Source: CAILUF01 sp964505265 (GTDB taxonomy: Bacteria > Pseudomonadota > Alphaproteobacteria > Rickettsiales > UBA1997). From it: 64,000 bases of DNA. The stretch covers positions 62,001 through 126,000 of the forward strand of contig CAZDGN010000003.1 of assembly GCA_964505265.1 (NCBI GenBank), written 5' to 3'. A program made the translations under genes and the position numbers. Within the stretch, counting starts at the first letter, position 1, and each line of letters opens with the position of its first letter. Shown here in pieces: positions 45,085 to 53,716 of this stretch. Under the pieces are notes generated by a model, which was not told the DNA's origin, ran no database searches, and saw only the letters and a program-made list of their open reading frames with translations.

Positions 45085-47721
45085 ATGCAAACAACTCCAG
45101 TCGCAACAATAGATCAATCCTTAATACCTGAATATAGTACTTTTCTACAAGAAAGGCAACAATATCTCAGAAATATTAATAAACCAACTAATACAGTAAT
45201 AAAATTTGATATAAATAAACAAAATATTAATGAGAAAAAAGAAGCTACTAAAGGTCAAATTGACAAAGATAAAAGTTTGACAACTGAACAAAAAAAGAAA
45301 TATAAAAGTTTTATTGATAGTTTGGAAAAAATTGAAATGGATTATGACGGTAATATTAACGCGGATTATTATTCAAAATCATTAAAACAATTAAATGTTC
45401 AAGATTTAAAAGAAATCACGACTTATCTTAGTACAAACTTTGATGAAAGCGAACATTCTCAAAATAAATTCTTTTCGGTGGTTGCATGGCAAGTATATGA
45501 AAAAAAACTGAAAGAAAATAATATTGATTTTAATTCAAATTTTGATAAAATAATAAATTTGCCACAATATAATTCAGTTGCTCTAACCTACGAAGAACTC
45601 AAGGCTTCTTGGCTCGAACTTCAATCTTTACCATCTACTTTAACATCTATTTATGATAGAAATGAATCTCGAGATAAATTAAGTAATGATAATTTTGATA
45701 AAGAAAAAGAATCATTACTTTCTAAGATAACTAGAGATAATTCTATTACACAAGATACTAAAACTAAACTTTTCAGTTTTGTTCAAATTTTTACAAAATC
45801 GGCAGATAATAAATATTTTTCTTGTGATACCACTTTTTTAAACAGAACTGCAATAATCTGTGCAGAAACACAACTTCATGAAGATGATCTAAAAAAAATT
45901 GTAACTGAATTAAGAAGATATACATTAAATGATCCCTTAAACTATGGATTAGAAGATAATTGGGGTGGATTTAACACATTTGTATTTAGAAATGCTTTTA
46001 ATTTATATTTTAATAAATTGAAGAATTTAGGGATAGCAAATGAAAAGGATATAGATAGCTTGAAAAAAGAACATCCCTTTGAAAAATCTGATGCTTACAA
46101 ATTAATCAGAGAACAAAGAATAGATTTTGCGAATGAATTGAGTAAACAACAAACTACCCCTCTTGTTTCTGATAATAAAGCAATTATTACAGATAGTGCT
46201 AGTTTAGAAACTGAAATTAAATCTTTTTGTACAACATTTTCGTCAACTACAGATAAAGATTTTGATGATTTAGGTTTAGATAAAAAAATTGTATTAAGAA
46301 TTATAGAATCAAATAAACCATCAAATCCTTATAGTTCTGGAGGTGCTGCCTCTATTATAATGCCTAATCCTCCAGAATTAAAATCTTCAGATTGTTTAAA
46401 AGTTGCAAAATATTTTCTAAATAAATCTAGAGAAGCATCTGAATCTCTTCATATAGATGAAGATGGATCCAAAAAAATTCAAATAAATACATATTTAGCC
46501 AGAGTATTTTTTTGGTTATATGAAGAAAAATTACCTAACGAAAATATTGCAACATCAGATGATCTAAAAAAATTACGAAGTGATATTCCTTTTGAATATA
46601 TAGGTTCACCATCAAAATCTAAGGATAATAATAGTTATAGTGAAACGGATATTGCAAAGCAAAGGGAAAAATTTACTGTTTCTTGGAATTTAAAAATTTT
46701 ATCAATGCCACCTCAAATCGAAAATCGTCGGATACCATTCAACGCACAAAATATTTCTAGGAAAATAGATGCAATAATTTCAGAAACTGATAGAGATACA
46801 ACAATAGCACATAACAATAGAAATAAATTTATATCATTTTTAGAAACAGTTAAATCGCTTCAAAACCATCAATTAGAAATTAAAGACGATAATATACAAA
46901 TTAAAGAAGATGATATTAAAAAATTTGATGGATGTAATTTAAGTTCAGGAGATTTGTATACTATTGCAACACATTTTTTAGAAAAGTCTAATAGTGAGAA
47001 TATAAGTCGTGGTTCAGATAACTCTAAAACAATTGGGAATGACACTTATCTCTCATTTTTAGCTTTTAGTTTATATGAAGAAAAATTAAAAACTGAAACT
47101 ACAGATTCTTCAAAACATTTGAAAAATTCAAGACAACAATATTATTTCTATTCTAATAATCATCAAAACCAAACCTCAACTACTTCTCCAACCACCAAAG
47201 ATCATTCAGAAATTACTAATTTATTAAAGTCAAAAATTTTTGGTGATAATACTGTTGATTTTACTCGCTTTTTTACCAACATATTAAATTATGACATTGC
47301 TATAGATAAGGCTTTAAATGAAATTTATAGTGTCCCGAAAGATCATGAAAATCTTAAGGATTTTTTACAGGAATCTGATTCTGAATTAGCAATCAATCTA
47401 AGAAAATATATTCTGAATAAATATGAAAATATTTTTGATACACCAGATAATAAAAGATCATTATTAACACTAAAACAATATTCAGCTTATGGAGTTTTTA
47501 GAACCAATACAGATAGTTCTAGATATGAAAAACATGATCTTGAAAATGCTAAAACTTATCTTGCTAATCATGAATCAGTCCCACAGGATGTTATAATTAA
47601 AAAAGAAAAATTTTCAAGAGATTCTGGCGGAATACTTTCATTACCACCAAGTCCTTTTTCAACCAAAGCAGTTGTAGAAAAAATATATTCGATATCAAGA
47701 GATAAAAGTTATACAAAATAA
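45085..47721 (+). CDS. Large protein with four helical repeat units, unknown function
   Basis: 878 residues, hydrophilic, no signal or membrane helix. I see four diverged copies of a helical unit, at about 60-145, 205-317, 370-485 and 545-670. Each runs from an I-x-RD-x-x-I and F-x-SF-type helix to a terminal LYEEKL-like helix (AWQVYEKKLKENN, FNLYFNKLKN, FFWLYEEKLPNEN, FSLYEEKLKTET). A separate domain (708-830; NILNYDIAIDKALNEIYS, NLRKYILNKYENIFD) is shared with the next gene. The last 28 residues (LSLPPSPFSTKAVVEKIYSI) resemble the start of a fifth unit that is cut off. No known family. Possibly an effector or surface-associated protein. Confidence 0.75.
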   Translation: MQTTPVATIDQSLIPEYSTFLQERQQYLRNINKPTNTVIKFDINKQNINEKKEATKGQIDKDKSLTTEQKKKYKSFIDSLEKIEMDYDGNINADYYSKSLKQLNVQDLKEITTYLSTNFDESEHSQNKFFSVVAWQVYEKKLKENNIDFNSNFDKIINLPQYNSVALTYEELKASWLELQSLPSTLTSIYDRNESRDKLSNDNFDKEKESLLSKITRDNSITQDTKTKLFSFVQIFTKSADNKYFSCDTTFLNRTAIICAETQLHEDDLKKIVTELRRYTLNDPLNYGLEDNWGGFNTFVFRNAFNLYFNKLKNLGIANEKDIDSLKKEHPFEKSDAYKLIREQRIDFANELSKQQTTPLVSDNKAIITDSASLETEIKSFCTTFSSTTDKDFDDLGLDKKIVLRIIESNKPSNPYSSGGAASIIMPNPPELKSSDCLKVAKYFLNKSREASESLHIDEDGSKKIQINTYLARVFFWLYEEKLPNENIATSDDLKKLRSDIPFEYIGSPSKSKDNNSYSETDIAKQREKFTVSWNLKILSMPPQIENRRIPFNAQNISRKIDAIISETDRDTTIAHNNRNKFISFLETVKSLQNHQLEIKDDNIQIKEDDIKKFDGCNLSSGDLYTIATHFLEKSNSENISRGSDNSKTIGNDTYLSFLAFSLYEEKLKTETTDSSKHLKNSRQQYYFYSNNHQNQTSTTSPTTKDHSEITNLLKSKIFGDNTVDFTRFFTNILNYDIAIDKALNEIYSVPKDHENLKDFLQESDSELAINLRKYILNKYENIFDTPDNKRSLLTLKQYSAYGVFRTNTDSSRYEKHDLENAKTYLANHESVPQDVIIKKEKFSRDSGGILSLPPSPFSTKAVVEKIYSISRDKSYTK

Positions 47722-48124
47722 TTTGAACAAGATTAAATATAAAAATTGAGAGAATTTTTATATTTAATAAAAACTAATTTTGAAATATTGGTAAAACAAA
47801 CGATTTAAAGCTCCACCCCCTACGAAGAAGAGGATTCTACCAAATTAATGGTGCTTATTTGGTGGAATTAATATGGAACAAAAAGTTTAAATCTAAGAAA
47901 GGTTTTGGTGGTGCTTATTGAATTTCATAATAAAAAAAATTTGTGATAAATCATATTACTGATTTTTTTAAAAAAATATAAAAATTAATTAATTTTTTTA
48001 AATCAAAAATAAAAAAAATACAGAAAAAAAAACATAAAAAATTATTTAAATTTTATATTGAATTTTGAATTATAAATTTATATTATGAAAGAATAAATTT
48101 TATTAAGTTTTTTAATTATATAAT
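47722..48124. other. 403-bp intergenic region between the paralogous repeat-protein genes
   Basis: Begins with the perfect 15-bp hairpin. Around 47810-47920 is a patch less AT-rich than the rest, with an inverted repeat ACCAAAT (47839-47845) / ATTTGGT (47857-47863) and a direct repeat GGTGCTTATT (47850-47859 and 47910-47919). The last 200 bp are almost pure A/T, probably the promoter and leader of the next gene. No ORF of note. The patch might be a small RNA or the remnant of a mobile or coding sequence. Confidence 0.6.
47733..47767. terminator. Perfect 15-bp inverted repeat after the repeat-protein gene
   Basis: TTAAATATAAAAATT (47733-47747), loop GAGAG, AATTTTTATATTTAA (47753-47767) pair without mismatch, 12 bp after the stop codon. 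It is all A/T in the stem, so a weak but long hairpin; it may end transcription. Confidence 0.5.
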
Positions 48125-49900
48125 ATGAAATCTTCAAAAATAGATTTAACACCTTTAAGAAATAAAGTTGATCAAGCTACATTTAAAGATGATAGTCCAA
48201 TTGGAACATCACCTTTATCGACTGATTTTTTATATGTGAGTCAGATGGTTTTTTATAAAGATAGTGAAATAAAAGCTATAAATGAAAAAGTTAATTCTTC
48301 AGAAGAGGAAAGATCATATTTGAAATTACTAGAAGATTTGGGACCTGTTGATAGAATATTCGAAAATGAAACAAAAAAAGTAAATTATAAAAGAAATGAA
48401 CAAAAAGATATTACATGTGTTGAATTTATAAAGATTACAAAATTATTATTAGATAAAATTAAAAATCATAATAAAGATGATAGACATAAAAATTTTCTAC
48501 ATTATTTAACTAGAGTTTCTATGGATTTAGCAGAAATAAAACTATCCGATGAACTAGCCCAAGTCGGAGGAGACTCAACCAAAACCGCAGCCCTAGAAGC
48601 AGACATAAAGGCAGCCCTAGACGCAGCCCTAGCCCCAGCCGCAGCCCCAGCCGCAGCCCCAGCCGCAGCCGCAGCCCCAGCCGCAGCCCCAGCCGCAGCC
48701 CCAGCCGCAGCCCCAGCCCTAGGCGGAGGCGAAGACAGAGGCGGAGGCGTAGACAGAGGCGTAGACAGAGGCGGAGCCCTAGGCGGAGGCTTAGACAGAG
48801 GCGGAGCCCCACCCGCAGCCCCAGCCAGAGACGGAGGCGGACACGGAGGTGGAGCCCCAGCCCTAGCCCCAGCCGGAAGGCCAGACGGAGGCAAAGACGG
48901 AGACGGATCCCCAGGCGGAGGCGGAGCCCTAGGCGGACACGGAGGCGGAGGCGGAGGCGGAGCCCCAGCCCCAGCCGGAGACGGAAGCCCAGCCCTAGCC
49001 GCAGCCCCAGCCAGAGACGGAGCCAGAGGCGGAGCCCTAGGCGGAGGCGGAGGCGGAGCCCCAGGCGGAGACGGAGGCGGAGACGGAGGCGGAGACGGAG
49101 GCAGAGGCGGAGACCCAGGCAGAGGCATAGTTCCACTCCCAGGCAGAAAGCCATCTACCGATACCAAATTGACTGAAGATCTAAAAAAAGTTCTTTTAGA
49201 ATTAAAGGTTGGTACTCAAAATGATCCCAATAATATCATAACATCTTTTACTCATATATTAAATTTTGATAATAATTTAGATGATAAATTAAATCAAATT
49301 ATGAGTAATGACTCACTTAAACCAACATTATTAAATTTTTTAAAAGAACATAATGAACAAACTGCTAATTATCTAAGAGAATATATATTAAATAAATATG
49401 ACAATCCACTTGATAAAAATTTACAGGAATTAAAAGAAGCTTCTGCTATTGGAGTTTTAAAACATTATAATGCTACTGAATCACAAATTAAACACACTTA
49501 TGAAACTTGTAAGCAAGCAGTAAATATTTTATGCGAACCCCAAACAACTAATGGAGAATTTTCAGGTTATGTATTTAAGAATCAGCATAATCAACGCGAT
49601 AAATACGAACTACGTACAGGATTAACAAAGTTCAATAATGATGAAAAAAGTATCTATACAAATCAATCTGAACCTATTAATACACTTAGAGAATTTGAAC
49701 TTTTTTTAAAACCTATTTTTCCTTTTGCATCTTCTGCTTTATCATCATTGGGTTCTCTTTTATTGGATACAAACAAAAAGTCTATAAAGAGTCAGTCTTT
49801 AAACTTTAGACCACCTAGTAGAACTACTTCTATAGTTGTTAATGATATAAGTGAGTCTTCGTCAAAATTATTAGAGAAAGCAGATGGAAAAGTAGTTTGA
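48125..49900 (+). CDS. Paralogous repeat protein with a 180-residue GC-rich dipeptide array
   Basis: 591 residues. Residues ~55-150 match one helical unit of the preceding gene. Residues 164-343 are low-complexity Ala/Pro then Gly/Asp/Arg sequence, built of dipeptides with Ala, Gly or Asp at odd positions. Residues ~350-480 match the C-terminal domain of the preceding gene (THILNFDNNLDDKLNQIM; NYLREYILNKYDNPLD). A Ser-rich tail follows. No signal peptide or membrane helix. The array is continuous in frame and its flanks have ordinary AT-rich codons. The unit is missing from the paralog, which has only a short linker there. Function unknown; the pair may be one ancestral gene that duplicated or split. 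Confidence 0.8.
   Translation: MKSSKIDLTPLRNKVDQATFKDDSPIGTSPLSTDFLYVSQMVFYKDSEIKAINEKVNSSEEERSYLKLLEDLGPVDRIFENETKKVNYKRNEQKDITCVEFIKITKLLLDKIKNHNKDDRHKNFLHYLTRVSMDLAEIKLSDELAQVGGDSTKTAALEADIKAALDAALAPAAAPAAAPAAAAAPAAAPAAAPAAAPALGGGEDRGGGVDRGVDRGGALGGGLDRGGAPPAAPARDGGGHGGGAPALAPAGRPDGGKDGDGSPGGGGALGGHGGGGGGGAPAPAGDGSPALAAAPARDGARGGALGGGGGGAPGGDGGGDGGGDGGRGGDPGRGIVPLPGRKPSTDTKLTEDLKKVLLELKVGTQNDPNNIITSFTHILNFDNNLDDKLNQIMSNDSLKPTLLNFLKEHNEQTANYLREYILNKYDNPLDKNLQELKEASAIGVLKHYNATESQIKHTYETCKQAVNILCEPQTTNGEFSGYVFKNQHNQRDKYELRTGLTKFNNDEKSIYTNQSEPINTLREFELFLKPIFPFASSALSSLGSLLLDTNKKSIKSQSLNFRPPSRTTSIVVNDISESSSKLLEKADGKVV
48614..49153 (+). repeat. 90-copy in-frame hexanucleotide array, pattern GVCNNA
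   Basis: Ninety consecutive hexamers in unbroken phase with the codons. Sixth base A in 90 of 90, third base C in 86 of 90, first base G in 82 of 90 (my hand count). Bases 2, 4 and 5 vary. The first 18 hexamers are mostly GCCCCA/GCCGCA; the rest mostly GGCGGA, GACGGA, GCCCCA, GACAGA. GC is roughly three-quarters. The preceding ~60 bp (48554-48613) shows the same C/A wobble habit less regularly. Two antisense frames lack stops because of this pattern. Confidence 0.95.
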
Positions 49901-50079
49901 ATTGATTAATAATCCATTTTGTAAATAATTTTTATTGTAGATTATTTTTAAAATAAATTACTTTTTAAAATCTTCAAAAATATAGAATTACAACCTATTT
50001 TTAAAATCTTTTATCACAAAAAAATTTTGTTATAATTGTTAATTTTTGAGTTGAAATGTCACAAAATCGTATTTTATAT

Positions 50080-51687
50080 TTAAATTTTTTTATGTAATTT
50101 AAAAAATAAAATTATTAGAGTTAAAAGATTAATAAAAGTAATTAAGATAACTGACAAATGTTGATTTCTGGCATAAAAGCTAGTTTTCGGATTTTTGTAG
50201 ACCTCAACATTGATTGCACCCCGCTGATTCAATTCTATCTTGTCGATAATTTTGCCTTGATGATTAATATTAGCAGTAATCCCCGTTTGTGCTACCCTAA
50301 GCATTGGTTTTGCAAATTCAATCGCCCGCATTTGCGACATTTGTAAATGCTGATATGGACCAGTTGCCTTGCCAAACCAAGAATCATTAGTGAGATTTAT
50401 CATTAAGTCGGCATTGATATTACTTTCATTGACCAACTCATTAGAAAAAATTACTTCATAACATAATAACGGAATGAAGGAAAATTTTGGCAATTTTATG
50501 ATTTTTTCGCCCTGCCCCGAACTAAAGCCAACCCCACCTCCCGTAATTTTATTAACCACATCATCGATAAATAAAAAAGATAAGTATTGATGAAGCGGAA
50601 CATATTCGCCAAAGGGCACCAAATGTTGCTTGTCATAAAATTGATTAACCCCATTATCATCAAAAACAAACATACTATTCCAGATTTGGTAATCATTGTA
50701 ATTTGAACCCTCAAGATGAATCCCTCCGCTTATTAAATAACGTTGCTTTGAGGCTAAACTCGAAATCGTTCCAATTAAAGAATAATTTTGTGGAGCAATA
50801 ATTTCAGGAATTGAAGTTTCTGACCACAAAATGGCATCAATATTGCCCAAATCACTGGCGAGGGTTAAATTTTGGTGTAATTCTAGGTTTTGTAATTTTT
50901 CGTGGTCTTGCCATTTATTTTTTTGTTCAATATTAGCCTGAATTAAACGAAAATTGCCGATTTTTTTTAAATTTTGAGGATAATTTTTATCAAGTTTAAA
51001 ATTGCCATATAGCCACATTATAAGCCATAAAAATAACAATAAAATACCAAAAATTTTATCAATTTTTTTATTTTTTTTTGAAAAAAATAAAGTCCAATTT
51101 AAAATAAACAAAACCATAAGGAAACTTAGAGCATCAACACCTATAAGGCTAGCCACCTGCACCATATTTTCACTAAAAAACCACATATAGCCAAGCAAAT
51201 TCCAAGGAAATCCTGTAAATAAAAAACCACGGATTAATTCGCTTAAAAACCAAAAAAATCCAAAGAAAAATATTTGTAATGACGGCGATTTTACTTTTAA
51301 TTTTTGCATCAAATATTTGTAAGCATAAATCATAATTGCAAAATAAATTGCCATTAATGCAGGAATTAAGGTAATGGCAAAAGGAATCAGCCAAGCAAAA
51401 GCCAGTGGGTCTATTAATAAGGAATTACAAATCCAGTAGATGCCAAAAACAAAAAATCCAAAATTATAAAAGAAACTGGTAAAAAAAACTTTTTTTAAAT
51501 CATTGATTTCAGTGATAGTTTTATAAAAAATGCCAATGGAAATGAAGGCAAAAATAATTAAATTAAAAGGTGCAAAAGCTAAATCTAAAAGACTTCCAAC
51601 CAAGAAAAATTGTAAATAAAATCGTTTTTTTGAAAGATTTTTTTCCAAAAAAATTTGCCGAAAAATATGATTAATTTTTTCTAACAT
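50080..51687 (-). CDS. lnt: Apolipoprotein N-acyltransferase
   Basis: 535 residues from ATG 51687; an upstream start at 51810 lies far inside the preceding gene. About six N-terminal membrane helices are followed by a periplasmic nitrilase-like domain with the catalytic triad: Glu in ILWSETSIPEI, Lys in YDKQHLVPFGEYVP and Cys in PLLCYEVIFSNEL. One C-terminal helix. Lnt adds the third acyl chain to lipoproteins in the inner membrane. It overlaps the upstream membrane-protein gene by 17 nt. Confidence 0.93.
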   Translation of the reverse strand: MLEKINHIFRQIFLEKNLSKKRFYLQFFLVGSLLDLAFAPFNLIIFAFISIGIFYKTITEINDLKKVFFTSFFYNFGFFVFGIYWICNSLLIDPLAFAWLIPFAITLIPALMAIYFAIMIYAYKYLMQKLKVKSPSLQIFFFGFFWFLSELIRGFLFTGFPWNLLGYMWFFSENMVQVASLIGVDALSFLMVLFILNWTLFFSKKNKKIDKIFGILLLFLWLIMWLYGNFKLDKNYPQNLKKIGNFRLIQANIEQKNKWQDHEKLQNLELHQNLTLASDLGNIDAILWSETSIPEIIAPQNYSLIGTISSLASKQRYLISGGIHLEGSNYNDYQIWNSMFVFDDNGVNQFYDKQHLVPFGEYVPLHQYLSFLFIDDVVNKITGGGVGFSSGQGEKIIKLPKFSFIPLLCYEVIFSNELVNESNINADLMINLTNDSWFGKATGPYQHLQMSQMRAIEFAKPMLRVAQTGITANINHQGKIIDKIELNQRGAINVEVYKNPKTSFYARNQHLSVILITFINLLTLIILFFKLHKKI

Positions 51688-53716
51688 AAAGTTCAATATT
51701 GTATGTGATTTCATTAAATTCACCGTAAATTTTATTTTGATTTTTTTCAAAATTTTTGCGGTCAAAATTTTTATTAAAAAAATCCGCATAATAATCAATA
51801 TTCTTTTCAAGTTTTTTAACTAAAATTAATTGATTTTCATACCGAAAATTTTCGGTAAATAATTTCTTAATTTCGCCATCTAAGAAAATATATTCTAAAT
51901 AGCCAATATTACATTTATTATCAGATTCGCTGACAAGTTTGTTATCGATAAAAATTAATTTAGTATTTTTATCTCGCAACATTTTTTTAAGATCGGAAAT
52001 TATATAATCATAAGCAAAATTTATTTGTGGATTATATGTCATAAACATCATTCCTTTATAAGAGCTGGTAATATTTATAGAAAAAACGGAGATTTTTTGG
52101 GGCATATAAATTTGTTTATAGGTTAATAGAGGCTGAGAAAGATGATGATATTGATAAAAATTTAATTCCTGAAAATATTGATTCTCGGAATATTTCTTTT
52201 GATAATAATCTTTGAAATCATAAATTTGACGAAATGACTTTCTAAAGCCATTTGGACTAAAAAAATCTTTATATTTATCAGTGTAATTATGAATAAACAA
52301 AAACAAGGATGCCATCAAGATAAAGGCCGAAAAGTTGGTTAATTTTTGGGAAATCTTAACGAAAAAAAATTTTTCACAAATAAAGTAACCAATAAAAAAT
52401 AATATTAGAGCGGTAAAATTTGAAAGCCAAAAATTTTTATTGTCAAAAGCTAAAATTGTAAGCCAAAAAAAACCGCAGAAAACCCCAACAAACAGTGCAA
52501 TATTTAAAAAATTAAAATATTTTTGACGCAAAAATGGGTTAACTGAATGATATAAAACATAAAAATTATAGAGTAAAAAAGCCCACCAAATATTAAAAAC
52601 TCCACTAAATCCAAAAATCACAATTCGAATAAATTCAGTCATTGAGAATGGAATAATTATAAAAAATCCCAGAAAAAATAAATTTTCAGAAAAATTGAAA
52701 TAATTAGTTCGAAAAATAATTCCAAAAATCCTTAAATAAATTAAGATATTTAACGAGCAAAAAAGCGAGAATTGGTCAGTTGTAAAAATATTTTCAGAAA
52801 TTAAAGTCAAGGTGGAGCCTATAAAGATGCCAATTAAAGCGATATCTAATGGCTCAGACTTGAAGCGACAATAAATAAAAAATATTCCAAAAAATGGCAA
52901 AATTATATAGGCAAAATTCGAATAAAGATTGGTTAAATATTTGCGATAACCTCCATAAATGCTAAAATAATTATTCCATATTTCAGCAACATCGTGAAAA
53001 TATTCGGGGTTAAATTTTAAAATTAGAAGTAAATATAAAATATAAAGTAAAGCGCCAAATAATTTATCAAGCGAATAAAATTGAGAAAATTTTTTGTTAA
53101 GAAAAATAAAAGATAATTCTGTAAATAAAATCAACAAAAAATAATGGGGTTTGATTGCAATCATTAAAGCCATTAGAATGCCCTTAATTAATTGATGAGA
53201 AATTTTTTGATGCTTTAAAAAATTTAGAAAAAAATAAGGGAAAAAAAGAATAATTAAATAGCTAGTTTTAGTATGATATTCAAGTAAATGAATTGCAAAA
53301 GGTCGAATAAAAAATACAAAAAATATTCCCACAACAAATGATTTACATAGATTTTTATCGCTTGATAAAGTTGATTTTTTAAGGATTTTATCCACCGTTA
53401 AAACCGAAATTATCGCCATAAAATTTATAATAAATTCAGCTAGTAAAATAGGATGAACTTTAATAATTAAAGAAATTTTATATTGCCAAGCATAAAACCA
53501 CATTAGAAGTGGAAAATTGATTTCAAAAATATCATAAAAATAGCGTTTTCCAAGTGCCAATTTTTTGCCAACATCTAGGTAAACAGCACTATCTGGTCCA
53601 ATATCAGCAACACTTCTTATATAAATTGAAATGGCTAAAATTATTGGAAAGCAAAGCCAATAATTTTGCGAAGTGAAGATTTTATTATCAAAAAATTGAA
53701 AAAGTTTTTTGGTCAT
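51671..53716 (-). CDS. Polytopic membrane protein, GT-C glycosyltransferase-like
   Basis: 681 residues with about a dozen membrane helices and a C-terminal soluble domain (about 520-681). The first loop has DIGPDSAVYLDVGKKLALG and YFYDIFEINFPLLMWFYA, like the acidic loop and 'G-x-x-Y-x-D-x-x-x-x-N-x-P' pattern of the GT39/ArnT/PMT class, which use lipid-linked sugars. Near the end, CNIGYLEYIF matches a motif in the next gene upstream, so the two are paralogs. Specific function unknown; surface glycan or lipid A modification is inferred. Overlaps lnt. Confidence 0.72.
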   Translation of the reverse strand: MTKKLFQFFDNKIFTSQNYWLCFPIILAISIYIRSVADIGPDSAVYLDVGKKLALGKRYFYDIFEINFPLLMWFYAWQYKISLIIKVHPILLAEFIINFMAIISVLTVDKILKKSTLSSDKNLCKSFVVGIFFVFFIRPFAIHLLEYHTKTSYLIILFFPYFFLNFLKHQKISHQLIKGILMALMIAIKPHYFLLILFTELSFIFLNKKFSQFYSLDKLFGALLYILYLLLILKFNPEYFHDVAEIWNNYFSIYGGYRKYLTNLYSNFAYIILPFFGIFFIYCRFKSEPLDIALIGIFIGSTLTLISENIFTTDQFSLFCSLNILIYLRIFGIIFRTNYFNFSENLFFLGFFIIIPFSMTEFIRIVIFGFSGVFNIWWAFLLYNFYVLYHSVNPFLRQKYFNFLNIALFVGVFCGFFWLTILAFDNKNFWLSNFTALILFFIGYFICEKFFFVKISQKLTNFSAFILMASLFLFIHNYTDKYKDFFSPNGFRKSFRQIYDFKDYYQKKYSENQYFQELNFYQYHHLSQPLLTYKQIYMPQKISVFSINITSSYKGMMFMTYNPQINFAYDYIISDLKKMLRDKNTKLIFIDNKLVSESDNKCNIGYLEYIFLDGEIKKLFTENFRYENQLILVKKLEKNIDYYADFFNKNFDRKNFEKNQNKIYGEFNEITYNIELYVRKN

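Noticed and set aside
48614..49153. GC-rich stretch as contamination or vector sequence
   Set aside because: It is in frame with both flanks, exactly in codon phase, and the flanking domains match the neighbouring paralog.
48502..49167. Two long antisense ORFs (221 and 211 residues) across the hexamer array
   Set aside because: They exist because the GVCNNA pattern makes few stop codons in any frame. The products are simple Pro/Ala/Gly or Leu/Arg runs, and the sense frame has ordinary, homologous flanks.
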